NCBI GenBank assembly: GCA_028023455.1
Contig: JAQFVV010012536.1
Coordinates: 2,748,001 to 2,812,000, forward strand
Direction of reading: 5' to 3'
Length of the DNA stretch: 64,000 nt
Source of the DNA: Epiperipatus broadwayi
Lineage: Eukaryota; Onychophora; Udeonychophora; Euonychophora; Peripatidae
Shown here in pieces: positions 23,413 through 34,644 of this stretch. Each line of letters opens with the position of its first letter. Within the stretch, counting starts at the first letter, position 1. Under the pieces are notes generated by a model, which made no database searches, was not told the DNA's origin, and saw only the letters and a list, made by a program, of their open reading frames with translations. Made by a program: the position numbers and the translations under genes.

Positions 23413-23571
23413 TTATGCTATCTTAATAACAACATCAAACACTGCTCTCATCCACAATGCCACACCAGTAGCTCCAGCATCTGGCTGAGACAATAACTCT
23501 GTGCTAACGTAACTTGCTCTTCCAGCATGAGCTCTCATTCCGGCTGTAGCTTCTGCTTTCTTTTCAGCTGC
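23413..23571 (-). CDS. TKFC-like: Triokinase/FMN cyclase (dihydroxyacetone kinase), terminal exon
   Basis: Behind an acceptor TAATTTTAG|GCA, 52 codons run to a TAA stop. The product reads AAEKKAEATAGMRAHAGRAS, then YVSTELLSQPDAGATGVA, and ends VFDVVIKIA. This is the end of the DhaL (ATP-binding) domain of DAK-type kinases. The GRASY and QPD-GA motifs close the helical barrel, as in TKFC, where the family has AGRASYIS...QPDPGA. TKFC phosphorylates dihydroxyacetone and glyceraldehyde and also cleaves FAD to cyclic FMN in the cytosol. The phase matches the exon at 49292-49381 exactly. The exon is intact. Its intron upstream is about 25.7 kb. Confidence 0.92.
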   Translation of the reverse strand, partial: AAEKKAEATAGMRAHAGRASYVSTELLSQPDAGATGVALWMRAVFDVVIKIA

Positions 23572-23691
23572 CTAAAATTAATAACAATATTTAGTTATAT
23601 ATATATTAATGAATATTACTAATAGTAATATATAAATAACACATTTATATTTATAAAATCTATATATCTGTTAGTAAAATCTACTTATGTA

Positions 23692-23880
23692 TTACTTTTG
23701 ATTTCTTTGTATCATTATGTTCACTGCAAGATGACAAAAATCTCTCCAAATTTCATTTAGTTTTTCCAATCTATGGCCTCTTTTTTTTTTTATTACATCA
23801 ACAAACTTCCTAATTTCATCCATCCATCTCACATGTAATCTCTTTCTAGGTATTTCTACAATCTCTTGAGAGCTTAAAAA
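23692..23880 (-). pseudogene. RTE-type RT C-terminal fragment
   Basis: Minus-strand codons read EIVEIPRKRLHVRWMDEIRK, followed by a basic tail with WRDFCH. This is the same C-terminal module (PR-RP--RW-DE-RK...W) that ends the RTE protein at 28712-31673. About 60 codons remain, the poly-Lys run is expanded, and no catalytic domain is present. A severely 5'-truncated insertion. Confidence 0.7.
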
Positions 23881-23992
23881 GAAAAGCACATATAAAAGGA
23901 AGGACTTCAATGTTTGCGACCTTGGAATGTGATAATGGATCTTCATCAATGAGTGATGCCACTAGGCTAATCTTATAAGAGAATAAATGTAT

Positions 23993-26313
23993 TGTAACCA
24001 GTTGGGTTACAACCACACAATAATATAGTGTGTGCGCATATATATATAAAGTTGAAAGAAAAACTAGAAATAAACACAGACAAAAATTATAGTAGATATT
24101 TTCTACATTCATTGAAATAAATAAATAATAAATAATAACTCTGATTTAAAATATTGTTTTATAAATTAAACTTTTAAAAGGTCTGAATAAATATATTATT
24201 ACTATTATTATTATTATTAAAATTATTATTATTGTGAAATTTAAAAACACAATACTTGTTTTTGAAATTTTTTTAATTAATTAAAACAAAGGGATTAGAG
24301 AGATAAAATAAAACTGTTTTCAATCAAGGTGTTGTTATCACCTCAGATGATTTTATAAAAAAACTGATAAAAATATCAGTTAGTTTTGCTTGCAGTTATG
24401 TAAGGGTTGACCAGAGGAGTCTGGTTGTAGTATTTTAAGCAGTGGCCAACTAGGTCAACTGCAAAGTTTTGCTTTAATATTTTTGAGAATTGGTTAGCAG
24501 AAGAGCTAACTGCAAAGTTGGCTAAAGTATTTTGTGAAGAGTTCGTAACAGCAGCAGAGAATGGCAACAGTAAAGCTAGCTGCAAAGATGGCTAGTATAA
24601 TTATAAGGAGAACTGCCATGAGGATGTAAGAATTCAAGGAAGTGGCTGCTCTACAATTCACTGGTGGAGTTTGAATTCACATGGAGGAAAAAAAGTCAAG
24701 ATTCTTTGTAATTCATAGCCTTAAAAGTGTTCTGGAAAACAGCTTGCTGACCTCAAGCTTACCAATCCAAGTCTAAGTAGAACCAACTGCAGAAGGGAGA
24801 AAGCCAGCCATACCTGAATTATGTACTTTTACATGATGATGACAATTGCCTGGATTGGCCAAAAAAACAACTTGCCCAAGAGAAACACCAGCTGAATAAA
24901 GAAGTAGTTATACGTATGCTGCTCAGTCTACATATGCAAAGAGAAGCACAGATAAATGTGTATACAAAAGTGAGTTGTTTTTAAATAATTCATTTGGGAA
25001 GACATTTTGAATCTATCTTTTTAAAAATTAAAGACGTTTACAATTAGTTAAGGGGTAACCTGATAAAAAACTTTATAACCTCATCAAAAATTGACTATAT
25101 TTTTTTAAAAAAAGAATAAAGAAAGCTGTAATAGAATTTGATAAAGTGATTTTTTTAATATTGATTAAATATGTAAATTTTATGTATATTCAAAATGGAA
25201 TTATTAATTATAAAAATTATTATTTATTGTTTGACAAAATTAAATTTATAAATAATCTGTGCACACATATATGTCAATGCTTGTCAAATAGGACATATAT
25301 GCAAATTTTAATCATTTTGTTTTTGAATATTAATTGTATATTATAAATCATGCATCTGTGTGCATATATATGTAAACCATAATAACAATTTGAATTTTGA
25401 ATAGTAATTATGTAAATCACAATGTGATCATTTGAAATTTTGTTTTGTAATCAAAATCAGAAAGCTTATATGTGTATAATTTTATTTTTATGGTTCTTAA
25501 TTTCCATTTTATTATTATTGTAAATAAACTTGTTTCAATTGTTAAAAATTGTATTGCATCATCTCTTGGTCACATACAGTAATAGAGCTTATGTTCTCTG
25601 AACTAGATTCATGCACAGGATGAATATATGAACGAGGATGTGTATTTAGTGCTTTTGGGCATTCAGAGATGATCAATCATCATCCTGGTTGGTGCAAAAG
25701 AGAAAAGCCCATGCACTATCTTTTATTTTACTTTAGTCTTATTAAAAGTTAAGTTTATAGTTGGCCAGTACAAGTGGCCTGAGCATTGATGATGATCAGC
25801 ATGTTTTAATATCCCAGCATTATTGTTTAGATTTTTCTGGTTATGTATTCTGATGGATGAGCATTTAGTTTGTGCCTCCGAATTAATGGTTAAATAATTA
25901 CCCAAGTGGGCAAAGGCTCAATAGTTAGCCTAGCCTACAGAAGACCCATTTTAAATCCAGTCACAAGGTTGACTGTGGATTTATATTTTTTTATTGTTCA
26001 AATCCAGCCACAAAATGAACTGTTGTTTTATTGTACTGATTTATTATATTGTGGATCATTCATGATGATGGTTTATTTTGAGTATTACTTATACTTTTCG
26101 ATAATGCTGGTTGATATATGATTGATGTATAGTTGCTGACTGATCTCTCAAAGATTCTCTAATCTCATTTTCTTATAAATATCTTATACTTATATATACT
26201 TTTGAATAATTAATTATTGAATTTGATATTTAATTTAGATTGCTGACTTCAGTTTATTGATGATTTTCCATCACCCGGTTCAAACACTTTTCCTATATCC
26301 TCATCCTGTTACA
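23993..26313 (+). mobile_element. LTR-like element A (solo, about 2.3 kb) with GTAT duplication
   Basis: It begins TGTAACCAGTTGGGTTACAA and ends CCATCACCCGG...CATCCTGTTACA. It is flanked by GTAT on both sides (23989-23992 and 26314-26317), a 4-bp target duplication as made by many Ty3/Gypsy integrases. It is collinear, with indels, with element B (43811-47566): the segments TGCGCATATATATATAAAGTT, TGATGATCAGCATGTTTTAA and CCATCACCC recur in order. No ORF of note. Orientation is inferred from TATA- and AATAAA-like sequences (24050, about 25525). It may be a solo LTR; an unrecognised transposon with short inverted ends is the alternative. Confidence 0.6.
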
Positions 26314-26519
26314 GTATATACATATAAATTAATTGATCATAATGTAGATATCAATAGAAAATGTTTAAAGTCAATGAGACCATAAAGATGCCTAGATGTT
26401 ACTGGAATACAACTTACAGCTAACCAACCAAGTATTAGATATAGACCAACTTAGCATACCATAATGCAATGAGATGCTGACACTACTTATAAAATACAAA
26501 TCCACTTTTATATGCTCTG

Positions 26520-26820
26520 ATATATCGATATATAAAAAGGATGGAATAAAAGCCTATGAGCAACTCATAAATAGGGCCAATCAGTGGAATAAAATGTGAA
26601 GAAGAATCCATACAACTTCAAAGTAGGAGATCAGGTTTTTATAAAGACTCCTCATATGAGCAGACTCCAAGAAAATAAATATCAGAAATTTTACCATCAG
26701 TATGAAGGGCCTTATACTATCATAAAACAATTGGGTCCCAATGCATTCTGGGAAGAAGTAAAAGATCAGGAGCACTTATAATGCTTGGATCTTGAAACCC
26801 TATTTTGTCCAAGCAAAATA
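26520..26820 (+). pseudogene. Ty3/Gypsy integrase C-terminal fragment
   Basis: Plus-strand codons give AYEQLINRANQWNKM in one frame. In the next frame comes NPYNFKVGDQVFIKTP, then KFYHQYEGPYTIIKQLGPNA, and in a third frame AWILKPYFVQ. This order (R-N...F-VGD-V-...F-GPY-I...LG...LKPYF) is the C-terminal DNA-binding region of Ty3/Gypsy integrases. Two frameshifts break it. The RT and integrase core are missing. It lies between LTR-like element A and the LTR at 27472 and may be a relic of either. Confidence 0.7.
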
Positions 26821-27471
26821 ATCATATGACTGCCACATTACATGTGTATATAAACAGAAATATAGATAGAAATGATAAGTGAGATAAGTAAGAAGGGAAA
26901 TACATCAATATATATATAGGTATATATGTGTGTATAAGTATACATAGCAACAAAAAGAATTATTGACTTTCTTTGCTGAAGGTATACCTTAGTAAATGGT
27001 TAAAAACAATCACTGGGATACCTGAAAACAAAACCAATTCTAAGAGTTAATCCATGCTGAATAATGGATGCTCTTATACTTAGGTAGCTCTCAAAAGAGT
27101 TCAATAAGTCTTAAAAGATGAACAGATAGAGGCTATTGAATAAACATATGTGCCATCTGCAAAAGAGACACATTACAATAAATCCATGAAATGAATAAAA
27201 AAAAAATTTAGGGTGAAGGAACCCTATACATATATGAATCTCCTTCTTGATTTGATGTTGTTTAAGAGAAGAGACAGAGAAAAAGGTTAGAAAATAGTGT
27301 GGATAACAAGAAGTTAGAAAAATAATCAAGGTAAACTCCATAGCTTTACATCTAAAGAAATAAAATGGCCAATTTAAAATGCATACATTTACACTCATAG
27401 TGTTAAAATTTTATTTTAAAATAAAATTTTAACCCTGTAAGGATAGAGGCATTGTGAGGGCAGCTTACATG
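26821..27471. other. Spacer with a perfect 32-bp palindrome
   Basis: Mostly featureless. GTTAAAATTTTATTTT and its exact reverse complement abut at 27402-27433, a perfect palindrome. A minus-strand ORF of 95 codons here has no recognisable domain. Confidence 0.45.
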
Positions 27472-28692
27472 TGTAACGGGAATAAAAACTGCTTAATTAC
27501 ATCTTTTAAGACTTTTTTCAACTTTACAACTCGAATTTGCTATTTTAAAAACTTTCTATTTATTTTAATTTTATGAAATCATAGTATTTTGCAAAATATC
27601 TTTTTAAAAACCTATTACTCAAGCAGTAGAGTAAATAAGATTAATACTTACATATCAGTCATACCCCCAGTCAGACTGCGATTTAATAAAATCTTAAACC
27701 GACAGTCGTTTCTTCAGACTGAAGTAGCTCTCCGACTGCCTGAAATGTGAAACATCCCATGGGGAATTTATAATGGGTTTAAAACCCAGGGTGCCATCCA
27801 ATACAGAGATTGGAACCCATGAGATGTCAACAACACATTTCAAGTGCTTGATCCATGGCTAGCTCTTCACATGAGACCGGCTGCACATTTGATTGTGAAT
27901 GGAGAGAGAGAGAAAGACGAAAAAAATGACATTAATAATTTTAAACAAAATTTAATTTAAAAAAAAAAAAAAAAAACAATGATAATAATTATAAATGCAA
28001 GAATAAGATATAATTAAAATGTAAACACAAAAGAAATATTACATATTAAATAAAATTTGCATGCTCATTTTTAACGAGATTTAAAAGTTTTTATCCTGAT
28101 ATTAATATTTACCTAGGCTTTATAGCACTTCTTTTGGACTTTATTTGTCATTTTAACATTGTCTTTGTAGCGATTCTATTAGTCTTTAATTTCCATAGTA
28201 GGTATCATAATTCCTGGATTTCTTTTGTAGTTGGGTTGTAGTTTGTAGTTGGGTGATCACCCCTTTTGTCCTTGGATCCGGTTAGTTTCTTGGTGCTTGG
28301 CATTGGTATTTTTAATTGAAAGATAGCTTTTTGTGGCCCCTTGTTCAGGTGGCTTGATTTATCTAATTTTCATTTAATTTAGTAGAGCGGGTTGAAACTT
28401 CAGCAGAAGGCGAGTCAGAGTAATATGTCATGGCATTTTGCTAAATGGCACACCGGAGAATAGCGGAGAAAATGACCGAACACAACGTTCAATTCTAGCC
28501 AATCATTCTTTTTAATCTTGCTTGAAATGAACTTAATTCAAACTTAACAACTCTGCTGAACTCAAAATTTAACCACTGAATTCAAAACTCTATTTCAACT
28601 CTCTCTAAAACAATGGAGAATGTGTGCCTTGTATATTACTCTGACTCCACCCACCCTGCTCTAGCTTCAACACATTTTATCTCAAAAAATGT
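27472..28692 (-). mobile_element. 3' LTR of retroelement F, distal part
   Basis: On the minus strand this segment ends ...ATTCCCGTTACA. Its 27472-28386 portion matches 34645-35556 at roughly nine bases in ten, so the two are direct terminal repeats. The remaining proximal part of the LTR lies at 32000-32416, beyond the inserted RTE. Rejoined by position only, the LTR would be about 1.6 kb. It contains inverted short repeats near 27700-27760 (CTTCAGACTGAAG). Confidence 0.72.
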
Positions 28693-31600
28693 AATTATAA
28701 TTTCATCATCATCAACAACCATTATCAATCCACTGCAGGATGAAGGTCTCTCCAAGTTTAATCCATCTTCTCCAATCTTTAGCTTCTCTTCTCCACAACA
28801 CCCCTGCACATTTTCTCATTTCATCCATCCATCTCACATGTGGTCTCTTTCTGGGTCTTTTACAATCTCTTGGAATTCAGTTTAAAATTTCAATTGTCCA
28901 TCTATTATCATCTCTTCTAGCAATATGTCCAGCCCAACTCCATTTCAATCTTTTAATTTTTTCAATAAGGTCAGTAACACCTGTTTGTTGTCTTACCCAT
29001 ACATTGCATTTTCGATCTCTTCTTGTTACTCCCAACATACATCTCTCCATACTCCTTTGAGTGGTCTGAAGTCTCTGTATTGCTCTTCTATTAAGTGTCC
29101 AAGTCTCAGATCCATAAGTAAGAACTGGTAAAACACATTTGTTAAAAACCATCCTTTTCAAACACATAGGCATATTTCCTTTTAGTATCAAGTTATTTCT
29201 ACCAAAAGCACTCCAACCAAGTTTAATTCTATGATTAATTTCCTCCATTATGTTTCCATCTGTATTAATAATCTGACCAAGGTATTTGTAACTGTTAACT
29301 TCTTCTAATTCTTCATAATCAATCTTTATTTTGATATTTTGAGCAAATCGATTAAACATTACTTTAGTCTTTTTAACATTTATCTTTAGTCCTACTTTTC
29401 TACTTTCATCTTCTAACTCCTGCAACATTTCCTGCAGCTCTGAAGCATTATTTGCAAAAACAACTACATCATCTGCGAAATCTAAATGACTTAAATACTC
29501 TCCATTTACTTTCACTCCTTTAGTTTCCCATTTTAATCCACAAAATACTTCTTGCAGCACTGCTGTAAAGAGTTTTGGAGATATGGAGTCACCTTGTCTT
29601 ACACCTTTCTCAATGTTGATTTTTCCAGTATCATTATGTAATCTAATTGTTGCTGTTGCATTTTTATAAATATTCTTTAAAATATGACAATATCCTGGAT
29701 CTATACTTTGATGATCCAATGCTTTAATCACTGAAGAAATGTGTATAGAATCGAATGCCTTTTCATAATCTGCAAATCCAAAACATAATGACAACTCATA
29801 TTTATTTGTCCTTTCTATGACTTCTCTCAATACCTGGATATGATCTATTGTACTAAAACCACTTTTAAATCCAGCTTGTTCTCTTGGTTGGTGGAAATCC
29901 AAAGTTTTCTGTAGACGAGTTGTAATTATCTTGGTAAAAATTTTATATAAAACTGATAAAAGGCTGATAGGTCTGTAATTTCTAATATCTTCTTTATCAC
30001 CTCTTTTAAATATTAATATTATTACTGCATTCTTCCAATCTTCCGGTACATCTTTATCATTTAGACATTTGGTATATAACTTTGCTAAAATTGTTTCTAT
30101 TTCTTCACCTGCTTCTTTTAATATATCAATTATAATTCCATCATTTCCTGGAGCCTTTCCTTTCTTCATACACTTAATTGCATGTCTCACTTCTTCATTT
30201 AAAATTCTGGGCAATTCGGAAGATGTAATAGATATAGGAGGTACTTGTTCTTTATTACTATATAATTCTTGATAAAAATCTTCTACCAATTTCATGATGT
30301 CATCTCTCTTTTTAGTAATAATTCCATCTTTTTTTCTTATTGCAGATATAAATTTCCTACCAATACCAAAATGTTGTTTAACATTTTTGAGACTTTTATT
30401 TTCTTCTACAGCTTTCCTTGCTATTTCACAGTTATACTTTCTTATATCATTTTCAACTCTTTTCCGTACCATTTTACAAAATTCAAGATATTCAATTCTT
30501 TTTAATACATCATTTTTGTATATCTTCATATTCCTTCTTTTCTTCATAAATTCTCTAGTCTCAGTAGAAATTTTATTAGTCAATTGCTGCTTTTTTCTAC
30601 CAGCTATGTTTGTTGCAGTTTTTAAAAGTGTATCAGTTATTTTCATATTAATTTCATTCAAATCTGTATCATGTTCAAAATCTCCTAACACTTGAAACCT
30701 ATTTGTAAGTTCTAATTTAAATTCATTAGAATGTTTCTGAAGATTAGGAATATCAACTGTAAATATTGTTTTTCTTAATAATTTTTGTCTTTCTAGTTTT
30801 ACATTAACACGTAACTTACACCTTACTAATCGATGATCACTTCCTGTGTTAAATTTATTAAGAACATTACAATCTTGAAATATGTATTTTCTGTTAGTCA
30901 AAATATAATCCAATTCTGCTGTACCTTCATTTGGATGTTTCCATGTCCATTTCCTTTTAACATTTTTCTCAAAAAATGAATTCATAATATAAAGTTTTTT
31001 CTTTTTCTGCAAATTCCACAAGTCTATGTCCTCTCTCATTTCTATTACCATAACCAAAATTACCTACAGCAATTTCATCTTTCATTTGTCTACCAATTCT
31101 AGCATTAAAGTCTCCCATAACAATTTTAAAATGTTGTTTACTCTGATCAAAAGCCTTTTGTACATCCATATAAAAATCTTCTACTACTTCATCACTATGA
31201 GAACTTGTTGGGGCATAAACCTGAATTATCTGCATTTGGTATCTGCTATTAAGTTGTATAACTAATCTTGCCACTCTGTCCGATACACCATCAATCTCCA
31301 CAATATTGTTCTTCCACTTTTTATTTATAATGAATCCTACTCCACTTGTATTTCCAATATGTGTGCCTTTATAATAGAGTATATGTCCACTTTTTAAATC
31401 AATTGTTTCTTCTCCTTTTCTTCTAACTTCACAAAGTCCAATAATGTCCCATTTAATATAAGACAGTTCTTCTTCTAATTCTTGCAATCTTCCTTCACTT
31501 GAAAGTGATCTGCAGTTGTAAGTACCTAAATAAAAAGTCGTCATCAAATGGCAGCCTGGGTCCACAATCAGGGGATTCTTAGCACCCTCCGCCTTCGGCC

Positions 31601-32010
31601 ACCAACCGCTGCCTTGGTTGGTGACTTTACAGCCTCCTGGGAATAAGGGCCATGCTTTATTTTTGTCTGTCATAATTGTATATATGTATTGGAAAAATAT
31701 TTATCATTTACACAAACATTCATTCTGCCTTATCAGGCACTGAGAAGAAAGACCATGGTGTTTCTTGACCTTAAACTCAGAGGTAAAAAGCCAATAAACT
31801 CACCATGCTGGCTAATGCATGTTGGCGAGCAGCCCATCCATGTTCGTATACTATATGAATAATCACATAGTAATAACAGCTGCAACGACAAGAACGTATG
31901 GAGTGGACATTAGGAATTTGCCCTGCTCGGTTCCTTTAAGGCCTCCAAGAGGAATCAAAGGGTCTCCTTTCAGTTAATAGCAAACTCCTTTCTGCAGCCA
32001 ATTATAATTT
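28693..32010 (-). mobile_element. Full-length RTE-clade non-LTR retrotransposon with 11-bp target duplication
   Basis: The element occupies 28704-31999 (3.3 kb) on the minus strand, from GGCTGCAGAAAGGAG to a GATGATGATG tail. It is flanked on both sides by the identical 11-mer AATTATAATTT (28693-28703 and 32000-32010). Length, single endonuclease-RT ORF and short trinucleotide tail all fit RTE. It inserted into the 3' LTR of element F, so it is younger than that element. One frameshift and one nonsense change are the only visible lesions, so insertion was probably recent. Confidence 0.92.
28712..31673 (-). pseudogene. RTE endonuclease-reverse transcriptase, two lesions
   Basis: Codons from ATG at 31673 encode an apurinic-type endonuclease: LGTYNCRSL, GLCEVRRKGEE, QVYAPTS, VMGDFNARIG, and SDHRLV after the frame change. 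A reverse transcriptase follows with NYRPISLL, FADYEKAFDS (motif A), RQGDSISPKLF (motif B) and FADD (motif C). A GWSAFGR...YGSETWTL thumb comes next, and a basic PRDCKRPRKRP...RWMDEMRK tail ends at 28712. Lesions are a frameshift in an A-rich run near 31000 and an in-frame TGA at 28877-28879, where related elements probably have Trp. Without them it would be about 980 codons, normal for RTE. Proteins of this type are often mislabelled craniofacial development protein 2. The endonuclease nicks target DNA and the RT primes from the nick. Confidence 0.92.
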
Positions 32011-32416
32011 ACATTTCTTTATTTCTGTTTCAAATTTTAATTACAGAGATTAGAAATTGTTCAACTAATCAGTCTGGAATTTTAATCCCCAGCCTGATTA
32101 TTTTTGTACATACTATTTTAATTAATCACAAACTTTTTATTTTTTAAATTAAAGACACTTTTTTTCCTTAAAGACTTAGTTATTAAAGAATATTTTTATC
32201 AGATAATATTGTATAAAAGAAAGACAAGTTATAATTATTAGTTTCTAACTTATCTCTAAATTTCCCTGTATTTTAATTTCTATATTTTCAAGTATTGATT
32301 CTGATATATTTTTTTAAATTATATATATTTTTTAATAAATAAAAACATGTGAATTATGTAACTCGTATACACACACACACACACTTGTGCAATGCGTGTA
32401 TATACATACTGTTACA
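32000..32416 (-). mobile_element. 3' LTR of retroelement F, proximal part
   Basis: On the minus strand it starts TGTAACAGTATG at 32416, directly after a polypurine tract, and runs to the RTE insertion point. It includes a (CA)n run near 32371-32386. Confidence 0.65.
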
Positions 32417-32429
32417 TCACACCCCTCCC
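32417..32429 (-). other. Polypurine tract of retroelement F
   Basis: GGGAGGGGTGTGA on the minus strand immediately precedes TGTAAC. This is the expected primer site for plus-strand DNA synthesis in LTR elements. Confidence 0.6.
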
Positions 32430-33475
32430 AATTGAGAATTTTAAGTGCATTGTTCACTTTTCCTAAGTATTGACCACTTTAAATTCTTATTTTTAATAAC
32501 TTTATTTTTCTAAAGTGCATTTTTAGTTTTTATTTTCATCATTAGGTAATAAATGTAATATTAAGAGAAGCAGGCAGCAAAGTACAAGGCAATTCAAACA
32601 CACAGATAGATTTTGTGCTGATTTAAACCAACTTTTAATGTCTTGTGGAAGTCGTGACTACAGCATGGGCATTTTGTGCACAACGGATCATGAACAGGGA
32701 CTTTAAGATTGCGAATGGCAGGACTATCTCTACTGCACATTCGACTTACTAAAATATTTACTTTATTTGGTTACTGGGAATTTTTCCTCCAGATTTATTA
32801 ATTTTTATATGCCAGAACTTTTCTACTGGCGCATCATCATCAGTATTGTTTATTCTTCGCACTACCCATCTGTAGAACAAAGTCAACACAAGAAAAGGCT
32901 TAATCCAACAAAAGCCAGGCCTGAAATTTATATCTTTGCCCAAATACTCACACACACCTCAATCCTAATTTAATACTTTTTTTTTTTTAATTTTATTTGA
33001 TAATGTTTTATTTTCATTAATACTTTCATTATACACTTATTTATTTCATTTTTATTTTTAAAGCGTTATTTTTACTCTCCTTTTTTTTTAAAAAAAAAAA
33101 AAAGCATTTTCATTTTGCTTGTCTATTTTGATTTTACACATTTATTTTGTTTGCGTCACGCTCCGCTATGTTCTAGACTTATGAGCTGGGATATCAATAT
33201 AATCGATAAGACATAATCGAGGGTTTGGACATAAATTGTTTTATAGATGCTTTGACATTTTAAAAATTCTAAGATTGTTATTTTATTTTACTAAGACTAA
33301 CTTTAATCATTTTTCATTATTCAAACTAACTTTGATTCTCATTTTTACATTTGTTTAAAAAAAAAACTATAGGTTATTTTTATTTCATTAAACTTTGTTA
33401 AACATTTTCCATTATTCCGAGTCCATGTTCATTAATAACTAGGTCAAGCTGGCGAATCCGTCAGATTACATATTT
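32430..33475 (-). other. Internal region of retroelement F, degraded
   Basis: A 65-codon ORF (32758-32955) and, in a neighbouring frame, a cysteine/histidine-rich stretch (TKCPCCSHDF...LNQHK, about 32600-32680) hint at an eroded zinc finger. I recognise no protease, RT or integrase, so the element looks non-autonomous or internally deleted. Confidence 0.4.
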
Positions 33476-34138
33476 TTAATTTTTCTCTGGCAGTTCTTTA
33501 TTATACAGCCCTCCAAATAACTTTAGTGACCTAGCGTTAAATGTTCCTTTTTCTATATTGCCTTTGGCTATCACAAAGGCATTGAAGTCAATTTGAGGGA
33601 CTACACTATATGGGCTTTTGTAGATCATCTGAATTTTTTTATAAATGTATTTCTGAGGATGACTCATGGAGTTATTTGTAATGTTCATGTTCGCACTCAG
33701 CTGGTCTGGCTTTTTTATTTCAGTTTGTGGGCTATTTTGACAACGATTTATTTGATTTACCTTTACCGTTAAATTTGTAACTTCAACTTTTATCTCTTCC
33801 ATTATTTTTCTATCTTCTATCTTATTTTTTTCTATTACTTGGTAAGCAGTCTCTATTTTATTCTCTACTTGTGTTTTAATTTCTTCTATTTCTTCCCTAA
33901 TTTCTTCTTTTATTTTATTATGGCCCATACTGATTTGTTCTTTCAATTCTTCAAACATTTCAGTCTGCACTTGCATTTTTCTGTTTGTTTCATTATATTG
34001 ATTTTTAAGTTCTTCTGCTATTTTTATATATTCTTCAGCTGCTTCTTTTTGTTTTTCAAGTGCACTGGTTAGTAAAGCTATGATTTCCCTTTTTTCCTTG
34101 TTGGGGATATTTTCTATATTTTCACCTTGAGCCTCCAT
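33476..34138 (-). CDS. Gag-like coiled-coil protein of retroelement F
   Basis: An intact 220-codon ORF opens MEAQGENIENIPNKEKREII. It is dominated by Glu/Lys heptad-like helices (about residues 15-130, e.g. IREEIEEIKTQVENKIETAY), then a polar linker, then IQMIYKSPYSVVPQIDFNAF near the end. It lies 0.5 kb inside the 5' LTR of element F on the same strand, the position of gag. A coiled-coil N-terminus is common in gag or LINE ORF1 proteins. I see no CCHC knuckle and no RRM. It could be ORF1 of an unrelated LINE, but the nearest LINE (the RTE) is bounded by its own target duplications and excludes it. Function as capsid precursor is inferred from position only. Confidence 0.55.
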   Translation of the reverse strand: MEAQGENIENIPNKEKREIIALLTSALEKQKEAAEEYIKIAEELKNQYNETNRKMQVQTEMFEELKEQISMGHNKIKEEIREEIEEIKTQVENKIETAYQVIEKNKIEDRKIMEEIKVEVTNLTVKVNQINRCQNSPQTEIKKPDQLSANMNITNNSMSHPQKYIYKKIQMIYKSPYSVVPQIDFNAFVIAKGNIEKGTFNARSLKLFGGLYNKELPEKN

Positions 34139-34644
34139 TTTGGCTTTATTTTTTTATAATTTTAAACTTTTTATCATTATTTTTAATACCGTATTTTATT
34201 CACTTTAATAAGTTTACTAATTATTATTTTATTTAATAATTTTAATTTAATTTATACTTGAACATGAGTGTTTGATCAATTTTTCTCCCACTATATTCCC
34301 CCTAATACCACTTGCATGCCGATTCCTATCCTAATGCCAATCAATGCCTACCCACATCTATCTTCCTATATCTATAATGTATTTTTTTTCTCTTTTTTTT
34401 TTATACCAACTATATTATTTCATTTATACAACTATATTATTTCATTAACTAAATTCACTTATCTTTCTTTTATAACATAGAATTATTATCAGTGCCATTT
34501 ATTCTCTTTCTTCTCTCATAAAATATTTCAATTTAATTATACATTTTTATTTATGTGAGCCGAAATTTTTTTTTTTTAATATATTTTTTATTATGTATTT
34601 TTTTTATGAGCGGATTTATTTGTGCTCTCACATTGGATGACATT
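34139..34644 (-). other. Leader region of retroelement F
   Basis: AT-rich leader between the 5' LTR and the gag-like ORF. No clear primer-binding site for a tRNA could be identified next to the LTR. Confidence 0.4.

Noticed and set aside
28613-30695. Several plus-strand ORFs of 60-133 codons
   Set aside because: They are antisense shadows of the minus-strand RTE reverse transcriptase, whose catalytic motifs fix the coding strand.
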